Source of the DNA: Chloroflexota bacterium
Lineage (GTDB): Bacteria > Chloroflexota > Anaerolineae > Aggregatilineales > Phototrophicaceae
Reading direction: 5' to 3'
Assembly (NCBI GenBank): GCA_026707665.1
Contig: JAPOWK010000105.1
Span: forward strand, 1 to 49,739
DNA length: 49,739 nt
Of the stretch, positions 42,458 through 49,739 are shown piece after piece. Position numbers and translations under genes: made by a program. The notes beneath the pieces are model-generated. The model worked only from the letters and a program-made list of their open reading frames with translations, was not told where the DNA came from and did no database searches. Every line of letters begins with the position of its first letter. The first letter of the stretch is position 1.

Positions 42458-43195
42458 GTGATTGCGCCCCCCACCCCCCGACCCCCTTCTCGCCATCTCT
42501 ATGGCGAGCATCCCACAAGGAGGGATGGGGAGCGTCGTCATACCGCGCTCGCGCAGCCGGATGAACTTCCCCCTGTTGCTACGGGGGGATTGAGGGGGGT
42601 AAGCTTTGGAGCGATCATTTTGGCGGCGGGTTTGTCGTCCCGAATGGTTGAGAACAAAGTGCTGCTTCCCTGGCGCGATGGCAAGCCGATCGTGCGCCAT
42701 GTCGCGTCCCAATTCGTGGAGGCTTCAATCGAAAACGTCATCGTCGTCACCGGGCGCGACGCCGCCAAGGTCCGCGCCGCCGTGGACGGCCTGGATGTGA
42801 CCTGTGTGCACAATAGCGATTTTGCGACTGGTGAGATGCTGTCGTCAGTGAAGGCGGGGCTACGCGCGCTGCCGGCGGAACTTGCTGGATGTTTCATCCA
42901 ACCGGCTGATATGCCCGCTGTGCCAGTCGAAGTGATCGGGCAGTTGGCGGCGGCGCACGAGGCGGGCTGGAATCTGGCGCCGCGATACGAGGGCAGGCGC
43001 GGGCATCCGGTGCTGCTGGATCGGGCTTTCTGGGGCGCGATGTTGGAGTTGCCGGCCGATGCCAAGCCGCGGGACGTCATTGAGGCGGCGCGCGAGCGGC
43101 TGCGGCTGGTGGATGTGGCTGACGAGGGCGTGCTGCTGGATATCGATACGCGCGAGGCTTATGAGCGGGTGCTGAGGATGGGGCGAGGCATTTGA
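42458..43195 (+). CDS. MobA-like nucleotidyltransferase (MocA-type), start uncertain
   Basis: The nucleotidyltransferase core begins F-G-A-I-I-L-A-A-G-L-S-S-R-M (from about 42604) and continues with K-V-L-L-P-W-R-D-G-K-P-I-V, Q-P-A-D-M-P and the R-R-G-H-P-V-L-L-D motif of molybdenum cofactor cytidylyltransferases. It would join CTP or GTP to molybdopterin to finish the cofactor for the hydroxylase. Odd: the only open starts are GTG 42458 (about 48 extra residues made of repeat DNA) or TTG 42590 with no proper RBS. So palindromes seem to have entered the 5' end of the gene. The end overlaps the next gene by 4 bases. Confidence 0.82.
   Translation: MIAPPTPRPPSRHLYGEHPTRRDGERRHTALAQPDELPPVATGGLRGVSFGAIILAAGLSSRMVENKVLLPWRDGKPIVRHVASQFVEASIENVIVVTGRDAAKVRAAVDGLDVTCVHNSDFATGEMLSSVKAGLRALPAELAGCFIQPADMPAVPVEVIGQLAAAHEAGWNLAPRYEGRRGHPVLLDRAFWGAMLELPADAKPRDVIEAARERLRLVDVADEGVLLDIDTREAYERVLRMGRGI
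42466..42602. repeat. Palindromic repeats in the 5' part of the MobA-like gene
   Basis: First, C runs then CTCGCCAT-CTCT-ATGGCGAG (42489-42508, perfect stem) and GGAGGGATGGGGA. Second, at about 42566-42602, CTTCCCCC ... CGGGGGGATTGAGGGGGGTAA, an inverted relative of the element in uxaC. The open frame reads through both. Confidence 0.65.
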
Positions 43196-44763
43196 GACGG
43201 CGGGTTCGCTTGTCAATTATTCTTCTGCTGGTCGCGCTTGCTCCGACAGTTTTGCTGACTCGGGGACCGACGAAAGATGATGTGCTGGGCAAGTTGCGAG
43301 TTGGGCAAATACACGAGGATGACCTGGCGCTGATTGAATCACACTATGATTTGCTTTCCGCTGCGCAGCTTGCCGCAATTTATGAGTTCCTCACTGACGA
43401 GCGGGAATTTGCCGATAGTCGCCACTTTCACATTTCGGCTTACACCGACTGGGAAGACTACAGTTTCAGACGGCCACAGGCCGAGGTCATCCTAACCAAT
43501 CTGGCGCGGCGCGATCTTTTTCTTGATCCGGCCCGACAGTTGAACAATCCCGCCATAACAAACATGAGCGCGGACGCCTTGGCGGCGCTTGTATTTTCTC
43601 AGACTTATGTGGAAGAGAAGTGGGATCACACGGTGCCTTGGGATGGAGAAGGCAATGCCGTTTTCAACTGGATTCAACCCGAATTGTTGACGTCGCCGGC
43701 ATGGGACGACTATATCAATGGCGACTTCCTCTATCGCGAACGCGTCCGTTATTGGTTTGCGACCTACAAACCGGAGCTCTTGAGACAACAGGGCGAAGGC
43801 AACGATATCGAAGCGGCGCTCTATCACATACGTGCGCCGATCCCGAATGTGCCGCGCCTTGCCGGCTACAGCTATCCAATTGGCAACCAGCTTTATCTGC
43901 AGACAGCGGAGACGCTATTGTGGTACGGGGATTACCTGGCGGTCGCCGAAGAGCGCTACGGATTCTTGCCGCTCGCCGATGTGGATACTGCTGTGGCGAT
44001 TCCGCAAGATAGCGCGGCGATCTTGACGATAACGCCGCCGCAAGATTGGTTTTTTTTGGAATATCCCGGATTGTATGGCCTGCTGCATGCGCCATTCGCC
44101 GATGAATTAAGAAGAGAGTTGAGCCATCCGGAAACCGCAGCTTTCTGGAACGTGATGCGCTTCCTTCACGCTGGCGCACGGCAAAGAGAAGGCGGCGGAT
44201 CTGCCGATCGTCCGGGCGACAATCAGCCGGCAGTCATGGCGCTGAGATATGGCGAGCGATCCGACTCGCCACAAGGACGCTCTCGCAAAGATATCTCTGC
44301 CTTTGCTCTCATGACGACAGTGTATTCGGATTCGATACTCTTGGACTTCACGAATTGGAATGCTTCTGACGAAACATTGATTGTGTTCCCGCTTGACGAG
44401 AGTCGTTCTGACAGCGTCCATCGACGGATCAGCGAGCGCAACAAGGCGATCCGTGTGGTCGAACAGATCGGTTATGAGAATCTGTACCATCATGCCGCCC
44501 ACGTCTCCGGATCATTAGGCTTGGGATTTCGGCTGAACACACAGTATGAAGACCCGGCAGGGGACTATTTGCCATATACCGCTGAGGAGGCATTTTTTCT
44601 GACCCGTGCGCTAATTCAAGAAGCATTGGACTATGGCGTTGAAGAATCGAGGGAGATTTTGTGCAACGCGCCACAACTAGAGATCGGATACAGGATTCAT
44701 TTTGAACGGACCGGAGGCGGCGACACCATCAAGCAAGATCGTGAGCTAGTTTGCGCTGCATGA
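43192..44763 (+). CDS. Hypothetical membrane-anchored or exported protein
   Basis: A 523-residue protein I do not recognise. An N-terminal hydrophobic stretch (L-S-I-I-L-L-L-V-A-L-A-P-T-V-L-L) after R-R-R-V-R is a signal peptide or anchor; the rest is soluble, with many aromatic and acidic residues and one late Cys pair (I-L-C-N and L-V-C-A). Starts at TTG 43192 overlapping the MobA-like stop, with GAGG upstream; GC is lower than in the cox genes. Coupling to the Mo-cofactor gene is suggestive but may be accidental. Confidence 0.65.
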   Translation: MRRRVRLSIILLLVALAPTVLLTRGPTKDDVLGKLRVGQIHEDDLALIESHYDLLSAAQLAAIYEFLTDEREFADSRHFHISAYTDWEDYSFRRPQAEVILTNLARRDLFLDPARQLNNPAITNMSADALAALVFSQTYVEEKWDHTVPWDGEGNAVFNWIQPELLTSPAWDDYINGDFLYRERVRYWFATYKPELLRQQGEGNDIEAALYHIRAPIPNVPRLAGYSYPIGNQLYLQTAETLLWYGDYLAVAEERYGFLPLADVDTAVAIPQDSAAILTITPPQDWFFLEYPGLYGLLHAPFADELRRELSHPETAAFWNVMRFLHAGARQREGGGSADRPGDNQPAVMALRYGERSDSPQGRSRKDISAFALMTTVYSDSILLDFTNWNASDETLIVFPLDESRSDSVHRRISERNKAIRVVEQIGYENLYHHAAHVSGSLGLGFRLNTQYEDPAGDYLPYTAEEAFFLTRALIQEALDYGVEESREILCNAPQLEIGYRIHFERTGGGDTIKQDRELVCAA

Positions 44764-44771
44764 GTCGCAAG

Positions 44772-45728
44772 TTACGTCGTTGCCCAGGCAGCGGTTACTT
44801 CACCCCGTCCCGACTCAAAGCGGCTCGAATTCATCCGTCGTTTCAACGCCGACCACAGCGCCACAATCACCAACTCGCGCCCGGCGATGATCAGCAGCAG
44901 CGCAAGAGCCTCGACCGCCATGACCGCCACCAGCGGCGGCTCAAAGACGAAAAAGCGAAAAGGCAAGTAGACCAGCGCGGCAATTGCCAGCGGCAGCGTG
45001 TGGAGGATGGCGTAGGCGAGTAATCCGACCAGCATCGCATCGCGCTTCGCCCAATCGAAGCTGCTGGCGAGCAGACCGATGATGTGGCTGACCACGAAGG
45101 TCTGGGTCAAATTGCTGAAGGTGAGCGCCGCGAGCAGCAGCGGCAGCAGCAGCAGGCGAAATTGCGCGATTCCGAAACCGGCCGGGTCCGAGAGGGCGAA
45201 CAGCAGCGTCACCAGGCTTAATCCGCCGAGCGCCGCCAAGCCGAACCGCAGAGAGATCCGCGTCCCCCAACGCAAAGGGTGGAAGCCGCCGCCGCGATGC
45301 AGCATGCCAGTGGCGAAGGACCAACTGGCCTTGAGTTTGCCCTGCGTCGAGGCGCAGATGAGATCGTAGGTGTTTTGCTGCTTCTCGCGCTGGATGCCGC
45401 TGATGATCTCGCCAGTGGAAAATGCGCCGGCAAGCCAGATGAGGACGGGCAACAACAGAGGCGCTGTCACTACCAGCGTGATCAAAATAAAGGGCACGAT
45501 CAAGACAGCCACTAGCAGCTGCGGCGCGTGGATCAAGACGAAGGCGGAAGCCAATCCGACGAGCGGCCAAAGCAAACGCGGCCTTCTTGGGCGCGGCCGA
45601 GGCTGGCTCGCCGGCTTCTGAGTCTGGCTGACGCGCCGGAAGATGGGATCGTGGATATCGGCTTCGGCGATCGATCGCCACAACTGCAGGGAGAGCACGC
45701 TTCGACAGCTCCAGGATAGCAATGCCAT
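44772..45728 (-). CDS. Hypothetical polytopic membrane protein
   Basis: About 318 residues with around six hydrophobic segments (L-L-W-P-L-V-G-L-A-S-A-F-V-L-I-H, then L-L-V-A-V-L-I-V-P-F-I-L-I-T-L, L-L-L-P-V-L-I-W-L-A-G-A-F, a central pair and a C-terminal A-V-M-A-V-E-A-L-A-L-L-L-I-I-A-G). A soluble loop I-S-G-I-Q-R-E-K-Q-Q-N-T-Y-D-L-I-C-A-S-T-Q-G is like loops of ABC-2-type permeases of gliding/export systems (G-E-R-E-x-x-T), but the match is weak. ATG 45728 is assumed; a TTG start at 45764 is also possible. Between an unknown gene and the chaperonin; may be the operon's last gene. Confidence 0.6.
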   Translation of the reverse strand: MALLSWSCRSVLSLQLWRSIAEADIHDPIFRRVSQTQKPASQPRPRPRRPRLLWPLVGLASAFVLIHAPQLLVAVLIVPFILITLVVTAPLLLPVLIWLAGAFSTGEIISGIQREKQQNTYDLICASTQGKLKASWSFATGMLHRGGGFHPLRWGTRISLRFGLAALGGLSLVTLLFALSDPAGFGIAQFRLLLLPLLLAALTFSNLTQTFVVSHIIGLLASSFDWAKRDAMLVGLLAYAILHTLPLAIAALVYLPFRFFVFEPPLVAVMAVEALALLLIIAGRELVIVALWSALKRRMNSSRFESGRGEVTAAWATT

Positions 45729-45794
45729 TATGAGTATCTTAGCGGAAGTTGGCTCGGCGTCCAACGGCGGGCGGAAGCGACGCGCCGGGCTGGT

Positions 45795-47522
45795 TCAAGG
45801 AGTATAGGTCTCTTCGGGCTGCGCATGATGCAGCAGCACATCGATCGTCAGCGCCAGCGCCGCGCTCGTAACCGCGCTGCGAAGAGCGGCTTCGGTGACT
45901 GACGCGACATCACTGATGCCGGCTTCCAGCATGTCGACGATAGCGCCGCTGCGGGCATCGATGCCGTATCCGGCGGCCTGACCTTCCAACTCGGCGAGTT
46001 TGGCGCCATCGAAACCGGCGTTTTGGCAAATGGCGCGGATCGGCGCCTCCAATGCTCGCAGCAGAATGCGCTGGGCGGCGCGCGCTTCGGTGTCCGCGCT
46101 GGGGCAACGCGCCGAGTTCAGCGCATCGCGGCAAGCGAGCAGGGCAATTCCTCCGCCGGGCAGGATGCCGTCGCGAATAGCGCGGCGCAGCGATTTTGCC
46201 GTCTCTTTCGCGATGGCGATGCGGTTGTCCATCCGCGTCGGCACAGCATCTCCGATGCGCAAGATGGCGACGCCACCCAGAATCTTGCCGATGCGCTCGC
46301 GCAGGAACGTTTCCCGGTCCTTGTCCCGTGCGTATTCGAGGAGTTCAAGCAAATCAGCCAGATGCTCGGTGAGTGCGCCTTGGTCCTCGCGATCTGATAC
46401 CAGGCCAAACATGGTGCGCTCGACCCAGACTTGCTTCGCCTGCCCGAAGTAAGTGACTCGTCTTGATTCTCTCCCTGAAGTATCAGAGCTTCCCCCCAAT
46501 GCTTTGGGGATTCTGCCCCCCGTGAGGCGGGGGGAACGAGGGGGGATACCGAGGGGGGTAGAAAGCGTATCGCCGGCCGCCTTGAATAGCGGAATCGCGC
46601 CGGTGATTACAGCCATGTCGCTCAAGTGAGCGCGGCGCTCGTCATCGGTGCTTCCCGGCGTCTTGACCGCCACGAGGCGAAACTTGTCCGGCTCCTTGTT
46701 GTTCAAGATGAAGTTGATGACTGTCTCAGAAAACTTGTCACCTACCAGCAGCAGCGCTTTCGCCCCCGCGCGCATTAAGGTAGTGATGACCGGCAGCAGT
46801 TCTTCCGGATCGTCGACATCGAGGTCGCTGAGCAGTATGGCGCAGTCGTTCATGACGATGCGATCGGGAGTTTTGCCTCCTTTGAGCATCGCCCGCGAGA
46901 CCGCGCCCCGCCGCCAATACATGCCCTTCATATAGTCGTGCTCCATGGCGCGCGTATGCCCGCGCCGCACATCGAGTTGGCCGTGCTCGCCGATGAAATC
47001 GAAGATCTCGCCCAGCTTCTCCGCCAGTTCGAGATCGTGACAAATGCACTCGGCCAATTGCGCCAGTTGCTGCTGTCCCGAGATTGGGCTGGTCATCTCG
47101 GCGAGCGAAGCCAGCGCAATGTCCAAGAAGTCGCCTAGATTCTGCCGCAAGCGCATGGCGTTGCCGCCAGCGGCAATGACTTTCAACCCCTCGTTGTAGA
47201 TCGACTGGAAGATGACAGCAGCGGTCGCCGTGCCATCGCCGCATTCTTCATATAGCTGCCAGAGCATCTGCCGCAACAGCATGGCGCCCATATCGGCGTC
47301 ACGGTCGGGCAGGTCGCTGATGCGCCTCGCGATGAGACCGCCTTTATCCAGCAAGTCCGGCGGCTTGTCCTCCAGCGCCTGGCTGATAGCGACAGTACGC
47401 GGAATGGGACCGAGCGTCGGCCGGATGGCGTCGACGATGAGATTGATGCCGCGCTGCAGGCTGAGGGAAGCATCCGGCTGAAAGACCAGTCGTTCACTTG
47501 GGGCGGAGGAATTCGCTTTCAA
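45795..47522 (-). CDS. Divergent Cpn60 (GroEL-type) chaperonin paralogue with in-frame repeat insert
   Basis: A 575-residue chaperonin. GroEL landmarks: T-L-G-P near 36-39, D-K-G-G-L-I-A-R-R-I-S-D-L-P, the ATPase motif E-C-G-D-G-T-A-T-A (95-101), and G-I-L-P-G-G-G-I-A-L-L in the equatorial domain. But T-L-G-P-K-G-R is T-L-G-P-I-P-R, and there is no GGM tail, so it is not the housekeeping GroEL and no groES lies beside it. Near residues 320-350 (apical/intermediate domain) a Pro/Arg/Gly-rich stretch comes from a palindromic repeat. Starts at TTG 47522, overlapping the preceding permease stop. Role unknown; could assist the transporter or a bound cargo. Confidence 0.85.
   Translation of the reverse strand: MKANSSAPSERLVFQPDASLSLQRGINLIVDAIRPTLGPIPRTVAISQALEDKPPDLLDKGGLIARRISDLPDRDADMGAMLLRQMLWQLYEECGDGTATAAVIFQSIYNEGLKVIAAGGNAMRLRQNLGDFLDIALASLAEMTSPISGQQQLAQLAECICHDLELAEKLGEIFDFIGEHGQLDVRRGHTRAMEHDYMKGMYWRRGAVSRAMLKGGKTPDRIVMNDCAILLSDLDVDDPEELLPVITTLMRAGAKALLLVGDKFSETVINFILNNKEPDKFRLVAVKTPGSTDDERRAHLSDMAVITGAIPLFKAAGDTLSTPLGIPPRSPRLTGGRIPKALGGSSDTSGRESRRVTYFGQAKQVWVERTMFGLVSDREDQGALTEHLADLLELLEYARDKDRETFLRERIGKILGGVAILRIGDAVPTRMDNRIAIAKETAKSLRRAIRDGILPGGGIALLACRDALNSARCPSADTEARAAQRILLRALEAPIRAICQNAGFDGAKLAELEGQAAGYGIDARSGAIVDMLEAGISDVASVTEAALRSAVTSAALALTIDVLLHHAQPEETYTP
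46489..46561 (-). repeat. Palindromic repeat inserted in-frame within the chaperonin gene
   Basis: On the gene's strand: ACCCCCCTC ... ATCCCCCCTCG ... TTCCCCCC, then ACGGGGGGCAG and CCCCAAAGCATTGGGG ending GGGGGAAGC. The right part matches the uxaC insert at 20174-20194 in sequence and codon phase. It encodes T-P-L-G-I-P-P-R-S-P-R-L-T-G-G ... P-K-A-L-G-G-S. Confidence 0.75.
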
Positions 47523-48370
47523 CCGCGGATCGCCCCTTGCGTGAGGCCGGCGATGATCTGACGCTGCATCAAGAGGAAGACGATGATAATGGGCAAAGTG
47601 GCGAGGAAGGAGCCGGCCATGATAGCGCCGGTCTCGACTTCATAAGGCCCGTCCATCGTGGCGATGCCGTTGGAGAGCAGGTATTTCGCGTCATCATGCA
47701 GGACGACCAGGGGCCAGAGAAAATCGTTCCAGGTCCAGACGAAGGTGAGGATGCCGACCACGCCGAGGGCCGGGCGCACCAGCGGCAGGATGATGCGGTG
47801 GAACATGCCGATCTCGGAAGCGCCGTCGATGCGGGCGGCGTCCATCAGTTCATCGGGTACCGATTCGATGTATTGGCGCATGAGGAAGATGTTGAAGACG
47901 TTCACCATGCCGGGCACGATGATGGCGAGGTAGTTGTCCACCCAGCCGAAATCGCGCATCAATAGAAAAAGCGGTATCAGAAGCATATGGAAGGGCAGGG
48001 TCAAGGTCGCCAGCACCAGGAAGAAAAAGAAGCGCTTGAAACGGAAATCGTATTTGGCGAAGGCAGCGCCGGCCAGCGCAGCCAAGTAGACGCCGAGAAC
48101 GGTGCGGATGCTGGCGGTGAAAATAGTATTGCCGTACCAGCGGACGTACTCGGTCTTTTCGAAGAGCGTATGGAAATTGTGCATGGTCCATTCGCGCGGA
48201 TAGACCGTCACCGGCAGCTTGTAGAGATCGCCCTCGCGGCGGAAGCTGGCGGAAATCATATAGACGAAGGGAATCGCGCAGAGCAAGACGCCAACGAGAA
48301 CGATGGTGTTCATCGTCATGACACTGACCCGGCTGGCGCCCATTGCGCTTTTGCCTTTCCGCTTGAACAT
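47519..48370 (-). CDS. Carbohydrate ABC transporter permease, MalG type
   Basis: A 283-residue inner-membrane permease with about six helices and the EAA coupling loop D-A-A-R-I-D-G-A-S-E-I-G-M-F-H-R-I-I-L-P (binds the ATPase). ATG 48370 has GAGG eight bases upstream. It pairs with the permease at 48380. No ATPase gene is in the window; a shared MsmK-type ATPase elsewhere is likely. Its stop overlaps the chaperonin start. Confidence 0.94.
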   Translation of the reverse strand: MFKRKGKSAMGASRVSVMTMNTIVLVGVLLCAIPFVYMISASFRREGDLYKLPVTVYPREWTMHNFHTLFEKTEYVRWYGNTIFTASIRTVLGVYLAALAGAAFAKYDFRFKRFFFFLVLATLTLPFHMLLIPLFLLMRDFGWVDNYLAIIVPGMVNVFNIFLMRQYIESVPDELMDAARIDGASEIGMFHRIILPLVRPALGVVGILTFVWTWNDFLWPLVVLHDDAKYLLSNGIATMDGPYEVETGAIMAGSFLATLPIIIVFLLMQRQIIAGLTQGAIRG

Positions 48371-48379
48371 CGCCGCGCC

Positions 48380-49345
48380 TCAGACCTTCCACAGCCGGAA
48401 CAAGAGCAGCTGCATGCCGGTGATGATAAGAATGACCACGGTCAAGATATAACCGATCGCCGAGGCATAGCCCATACGGATATTCAAGAAGCCCATGTCG
48501 TAGAGATACATCAGCGGGAACAAGCCGCTATCGAAGGGACCGGTGTTGGGGAAATCCAAGAGCAAGTAGGGCTGGCTGAACAGGCTGAAGGAGCCGATGC
48601 CGCCGGTGACGACCACGAAGACGAATACCGGGCGCAGGAAGGGAATGGTGATATGCCAAAAGACGCGTACCGTGCTGGCGCCGTCGATGCGCGCCGCTTC
48701 CTTTAGATCATCGGGCACATTCTGTAAGCCCGCCAAAAAGAAGAGCGAGTTAAAACCGACCCAGGTCCACAAACCGAGAATGATCAAGGACGGCATTACT
48801 AGATTGGCATCGCGAATCCAGGCGGGACCTTCTATGCCCAGTTGTGCCAGCGCCGAATTCATCCAGCCGAAATTCTGGTCGTAGACGAATCTGAATATCC
48901 AGCCGACGACGACGGCCGAGGTGATATAGGGCGCGAAGAAGGCTAATCGCCCCAGTATCCGGAAGCGTATGTTCGGCGAGTTCAGCGCCAGCGCGACAGC
49001 CAGCGCCAGCGGCATCTGCACCAGCAGCGTACCCAGCCAGAATTCGGCGCCATTGATCATGGCTTCGCGAAAGCGCTTGTCCTTGGTCAGCAGGCGCTCG
49101 TAATTGGCCCAGCCCTTGTATTCGAGCACGACGCCGCCGCCTTGTTCAGCCTGTTGAAAGCCGCGCGTGCGCTGGAAGCTCAAGAAGAGGGAGACGCCGG
49201 CCGGGTAGACGGTGAAGATCACGAATGAGAGCAAAAAGGGCGCCAGAAAAATATAGGGGATGACCTTCCGCTGATTGCGCGACCACCAGTCCGCGAGGGA
49301 GAAGGGCTGCGGTTTGTTTGCGGAGGAAAGCGTGTGCGCGGACAA
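48380..49345 (-). CDS. Carbohydrate ABC transporter permease, MalF type
   Basis: A 321-residue membrane permease: first helix I-P-Y-I-F-L-A-P-F-L-L-S-F-V-I-F, then the MalF core with EAA loop E-A-A-R-I-D-G-A-S-T-V-R-V-F-W-H-I-T-I-P. The frame is open to 49441, but that part reads through a REP; TTG 49345 with GGAG eight bases upstream is preferred. Forms the translocation channel with the MalG-type protein; 9 bp separate the genes. Confidence 0.92.
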   Translation of the reverse strand: MSAHTLSSANKPQPFSLADWWSRNQRKVIPYIFLAPFLLSFVIFTVYPAGVSLFLSFQRTRGFQQAEQGGGVVLEYKGWANYERLLTKDKRFREAMINGAEFWLGTLLVQMPLALAVALALNSPNIRFRILGRLAFFAPYITSAVVVGWIFRFVYDQNFGWMNSALAQLGIEGPAWIRDANLVMPSLIILGLWTWVGFNSLFFLAGLQNVPDDLKEAARIDGASTVRVFWHITIPFLRPVFVFVVVTGGIGSFSLFSQPYLLLDFPNTGPFDSGLFPLMYLYDMGFLNIRMGYASAIGYILTVVILIITGMQLLLFRLWKV

Positions 49346-49362
49346 AGCATGTACTCCATGTC

Positions 49363-49481
49363 GGGCGACCCAAAAGCTCGCCCCTACAGCCCTCAATATG
49401 AACGAAACCTGTAGGGGCGTCTCGCTGAGACGCCCGCACATACGGTTTCAAGATTCGGGCGTTTCGGCGAATCGCCCGTAC
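49363..49481. repeat. Three REP palindromes between binding-protein and permease genes
   Basis: Copy a (49363-49387) is inverted (ends CGCCCCTAC); copy b (49411-49435) is direct: GTAG, GGGCGTCTC/GAGACGCCC around GCT; copy c (49457-49481) is inverted, GGGCGTTTCGGCGAATCGCCC then GTAC. Alternating orientation as in BIMEs. The rest of the 49346-49504 gap holds no gene. Confidence 0.85.
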
Positions 49482-49504
49482 ATTGCATATAGTGTGGGTC
49501 AGCC

Positions 49505-49738
49505 CTACTTGCTGAACTCGAATTCTTCGATCGCTTCTTCCAGCGCGGCGCGCGGATCAGCATCCGCCTCGAAGACCGGATCCATGACCACGCGATTGAC
49601 GATATCGCCGAACAAGCCCCAGTAAGGATCGACGTTGACGACGGCCATTTCGGCGGCCGCTTCCGCGATGTATTGGCCCGGTATCTGCCCGCCGAAGTAA
49701 TCATCCGAGCGCAGCAATTCCTCGCTATCCCAGACCGG
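49505..49738 (-). CDS. ABC sugar-binding protein, C-terminal fragment (5' end outside window)
   Basis: About 77 C-terminal residues (P-V-W-D-S-E-E-L ... P-Y-W-G-L-F-G-D-I-V-N-R-V-V-M-D-P-V) with the shape of the end of a family 1 extracellular solute-binding protein, running off the right edge. It is the first gene of the minus-strand sugar ABC operon (binding protein, MalF, MalG, chaperonin). Sugar unknown. Confidence 0.78.
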   Translation of the reverse strand, partial: PVWDSEELLRSDDYFGGQIPGQYIAEAAAEMAVVNVDPYWGLFGDIVNRVVMDPVFEADADPRAALEEAIEEFEFSK

Positions 49739-49739
49739 C

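Noticed and set aside
49346..49441. N-terminal extension of the MalF-type permease
   Set aside because: It reads through REP copy a; TTG 49345 with GGAG gives the normal N-terminus.

Overview
The window is about 50 kb of GC-rich bacterial chromosome (no rRNA, tRNA, CRISPR array, phage or plasmid genes seen). Gene content (form II CO-dehydrogenase-like cluster with coxD/E and XdhC-type maturation genes, a divergent second cpn60, many ABC transporters, cyclase-family, amidase and Gfo/Idh genes) and the very dense GTAG-headed palindromes suggest a heterotrophic member of the Chloroflexota (Anaerolineae-like). That assignment is inference; no marker gene is present.

Layout, left to right. 0-4.8 kb (+): end of a glutamine-synthetase-family gene, an SDR dehydrogenase, an acyl-CoA synthetase with a good sigma70-type promoter, and an enolase-superfamily (MR/MLE) enzyme. 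4.8-6.5 kb: a locally AT-richer patch of small genes: two related minus-strand mini-proteins sharing a PEPSFG motif, a two-helix membrane protein, and a DUF2188-like protein. 6.5-11.6 kb: a ThDP-dependent decarboxylase/synthase-like enzyme, a P-loop protein, a RidA-like protein, a Gfo/Idh/MocA oxidoreductase, and a RAYT (REP-associated tyrosine transposase) gene bracketed by inverted palindromes.

11.6-24.6 kb is a carbohydrate-acid locus organised around a divergent control region (13.64-13.95 kb) with three operator-like TTGCGC palindromes. Leftward: a UxuA-like mannonate dehydratase and an aldo/keto reductase. Rightward: a complete peptide/oligosaccharide-type ABC transporter (binding protein, two permeases, two ATPases), then uxaC, uxaB, iolC and iolB in tight or overlapping order. 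Together they suggest import of uronate-containing (oligo)saccharides and reduction/dehydration toward 2-keto-3-deoxy acids, with an unexpected IolB/IolC pair attached.

24.7-33.2 kb holds separate enzymes: a beta-propeller/di-heme peroxidase fusion, a cyclase-family hydrolase, a GT2-like glycosyltransferase, an amidase, two tandem metallophosphoesterases and a MetX-like alpha/beta hydrolase. 33.4-43.2 kb is a molybdenum hydroxylase cluster in S-L-M order (form II signature AYRGAGR), with CoxD, CoxE, XdhC-like, molybdopterin-binding and MobA-like maturation genes and a DinB-like gene inside. 43.2-49.7 kb contains an unknown anchored protein, a membrane protein, and a minus-strand sugar ABC operon (binding protein end, two permeases) whose last gene is a divergent chaperonin.

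The most unusual feature runs through the entire window: at least 15 clear copies of a GTAG-headed GGGCG hairpin (REP) accompany one RAYT gene, and a second G/C-run palindrome family lies in-frame INSIDE protein-coding genes (uxaC, the chaperonin, and the 5' end of the MobA-like gene), in two cases in the same orientation and the same reading frame so that the inserted peptides resemble each other. A further nested 20-mer sits in loops of both repeat families. This resembles, but is not known to me as, a described system; the closest parallels are REP/RAYT systems and the protein-coding palindromic elements of Rickettsia.
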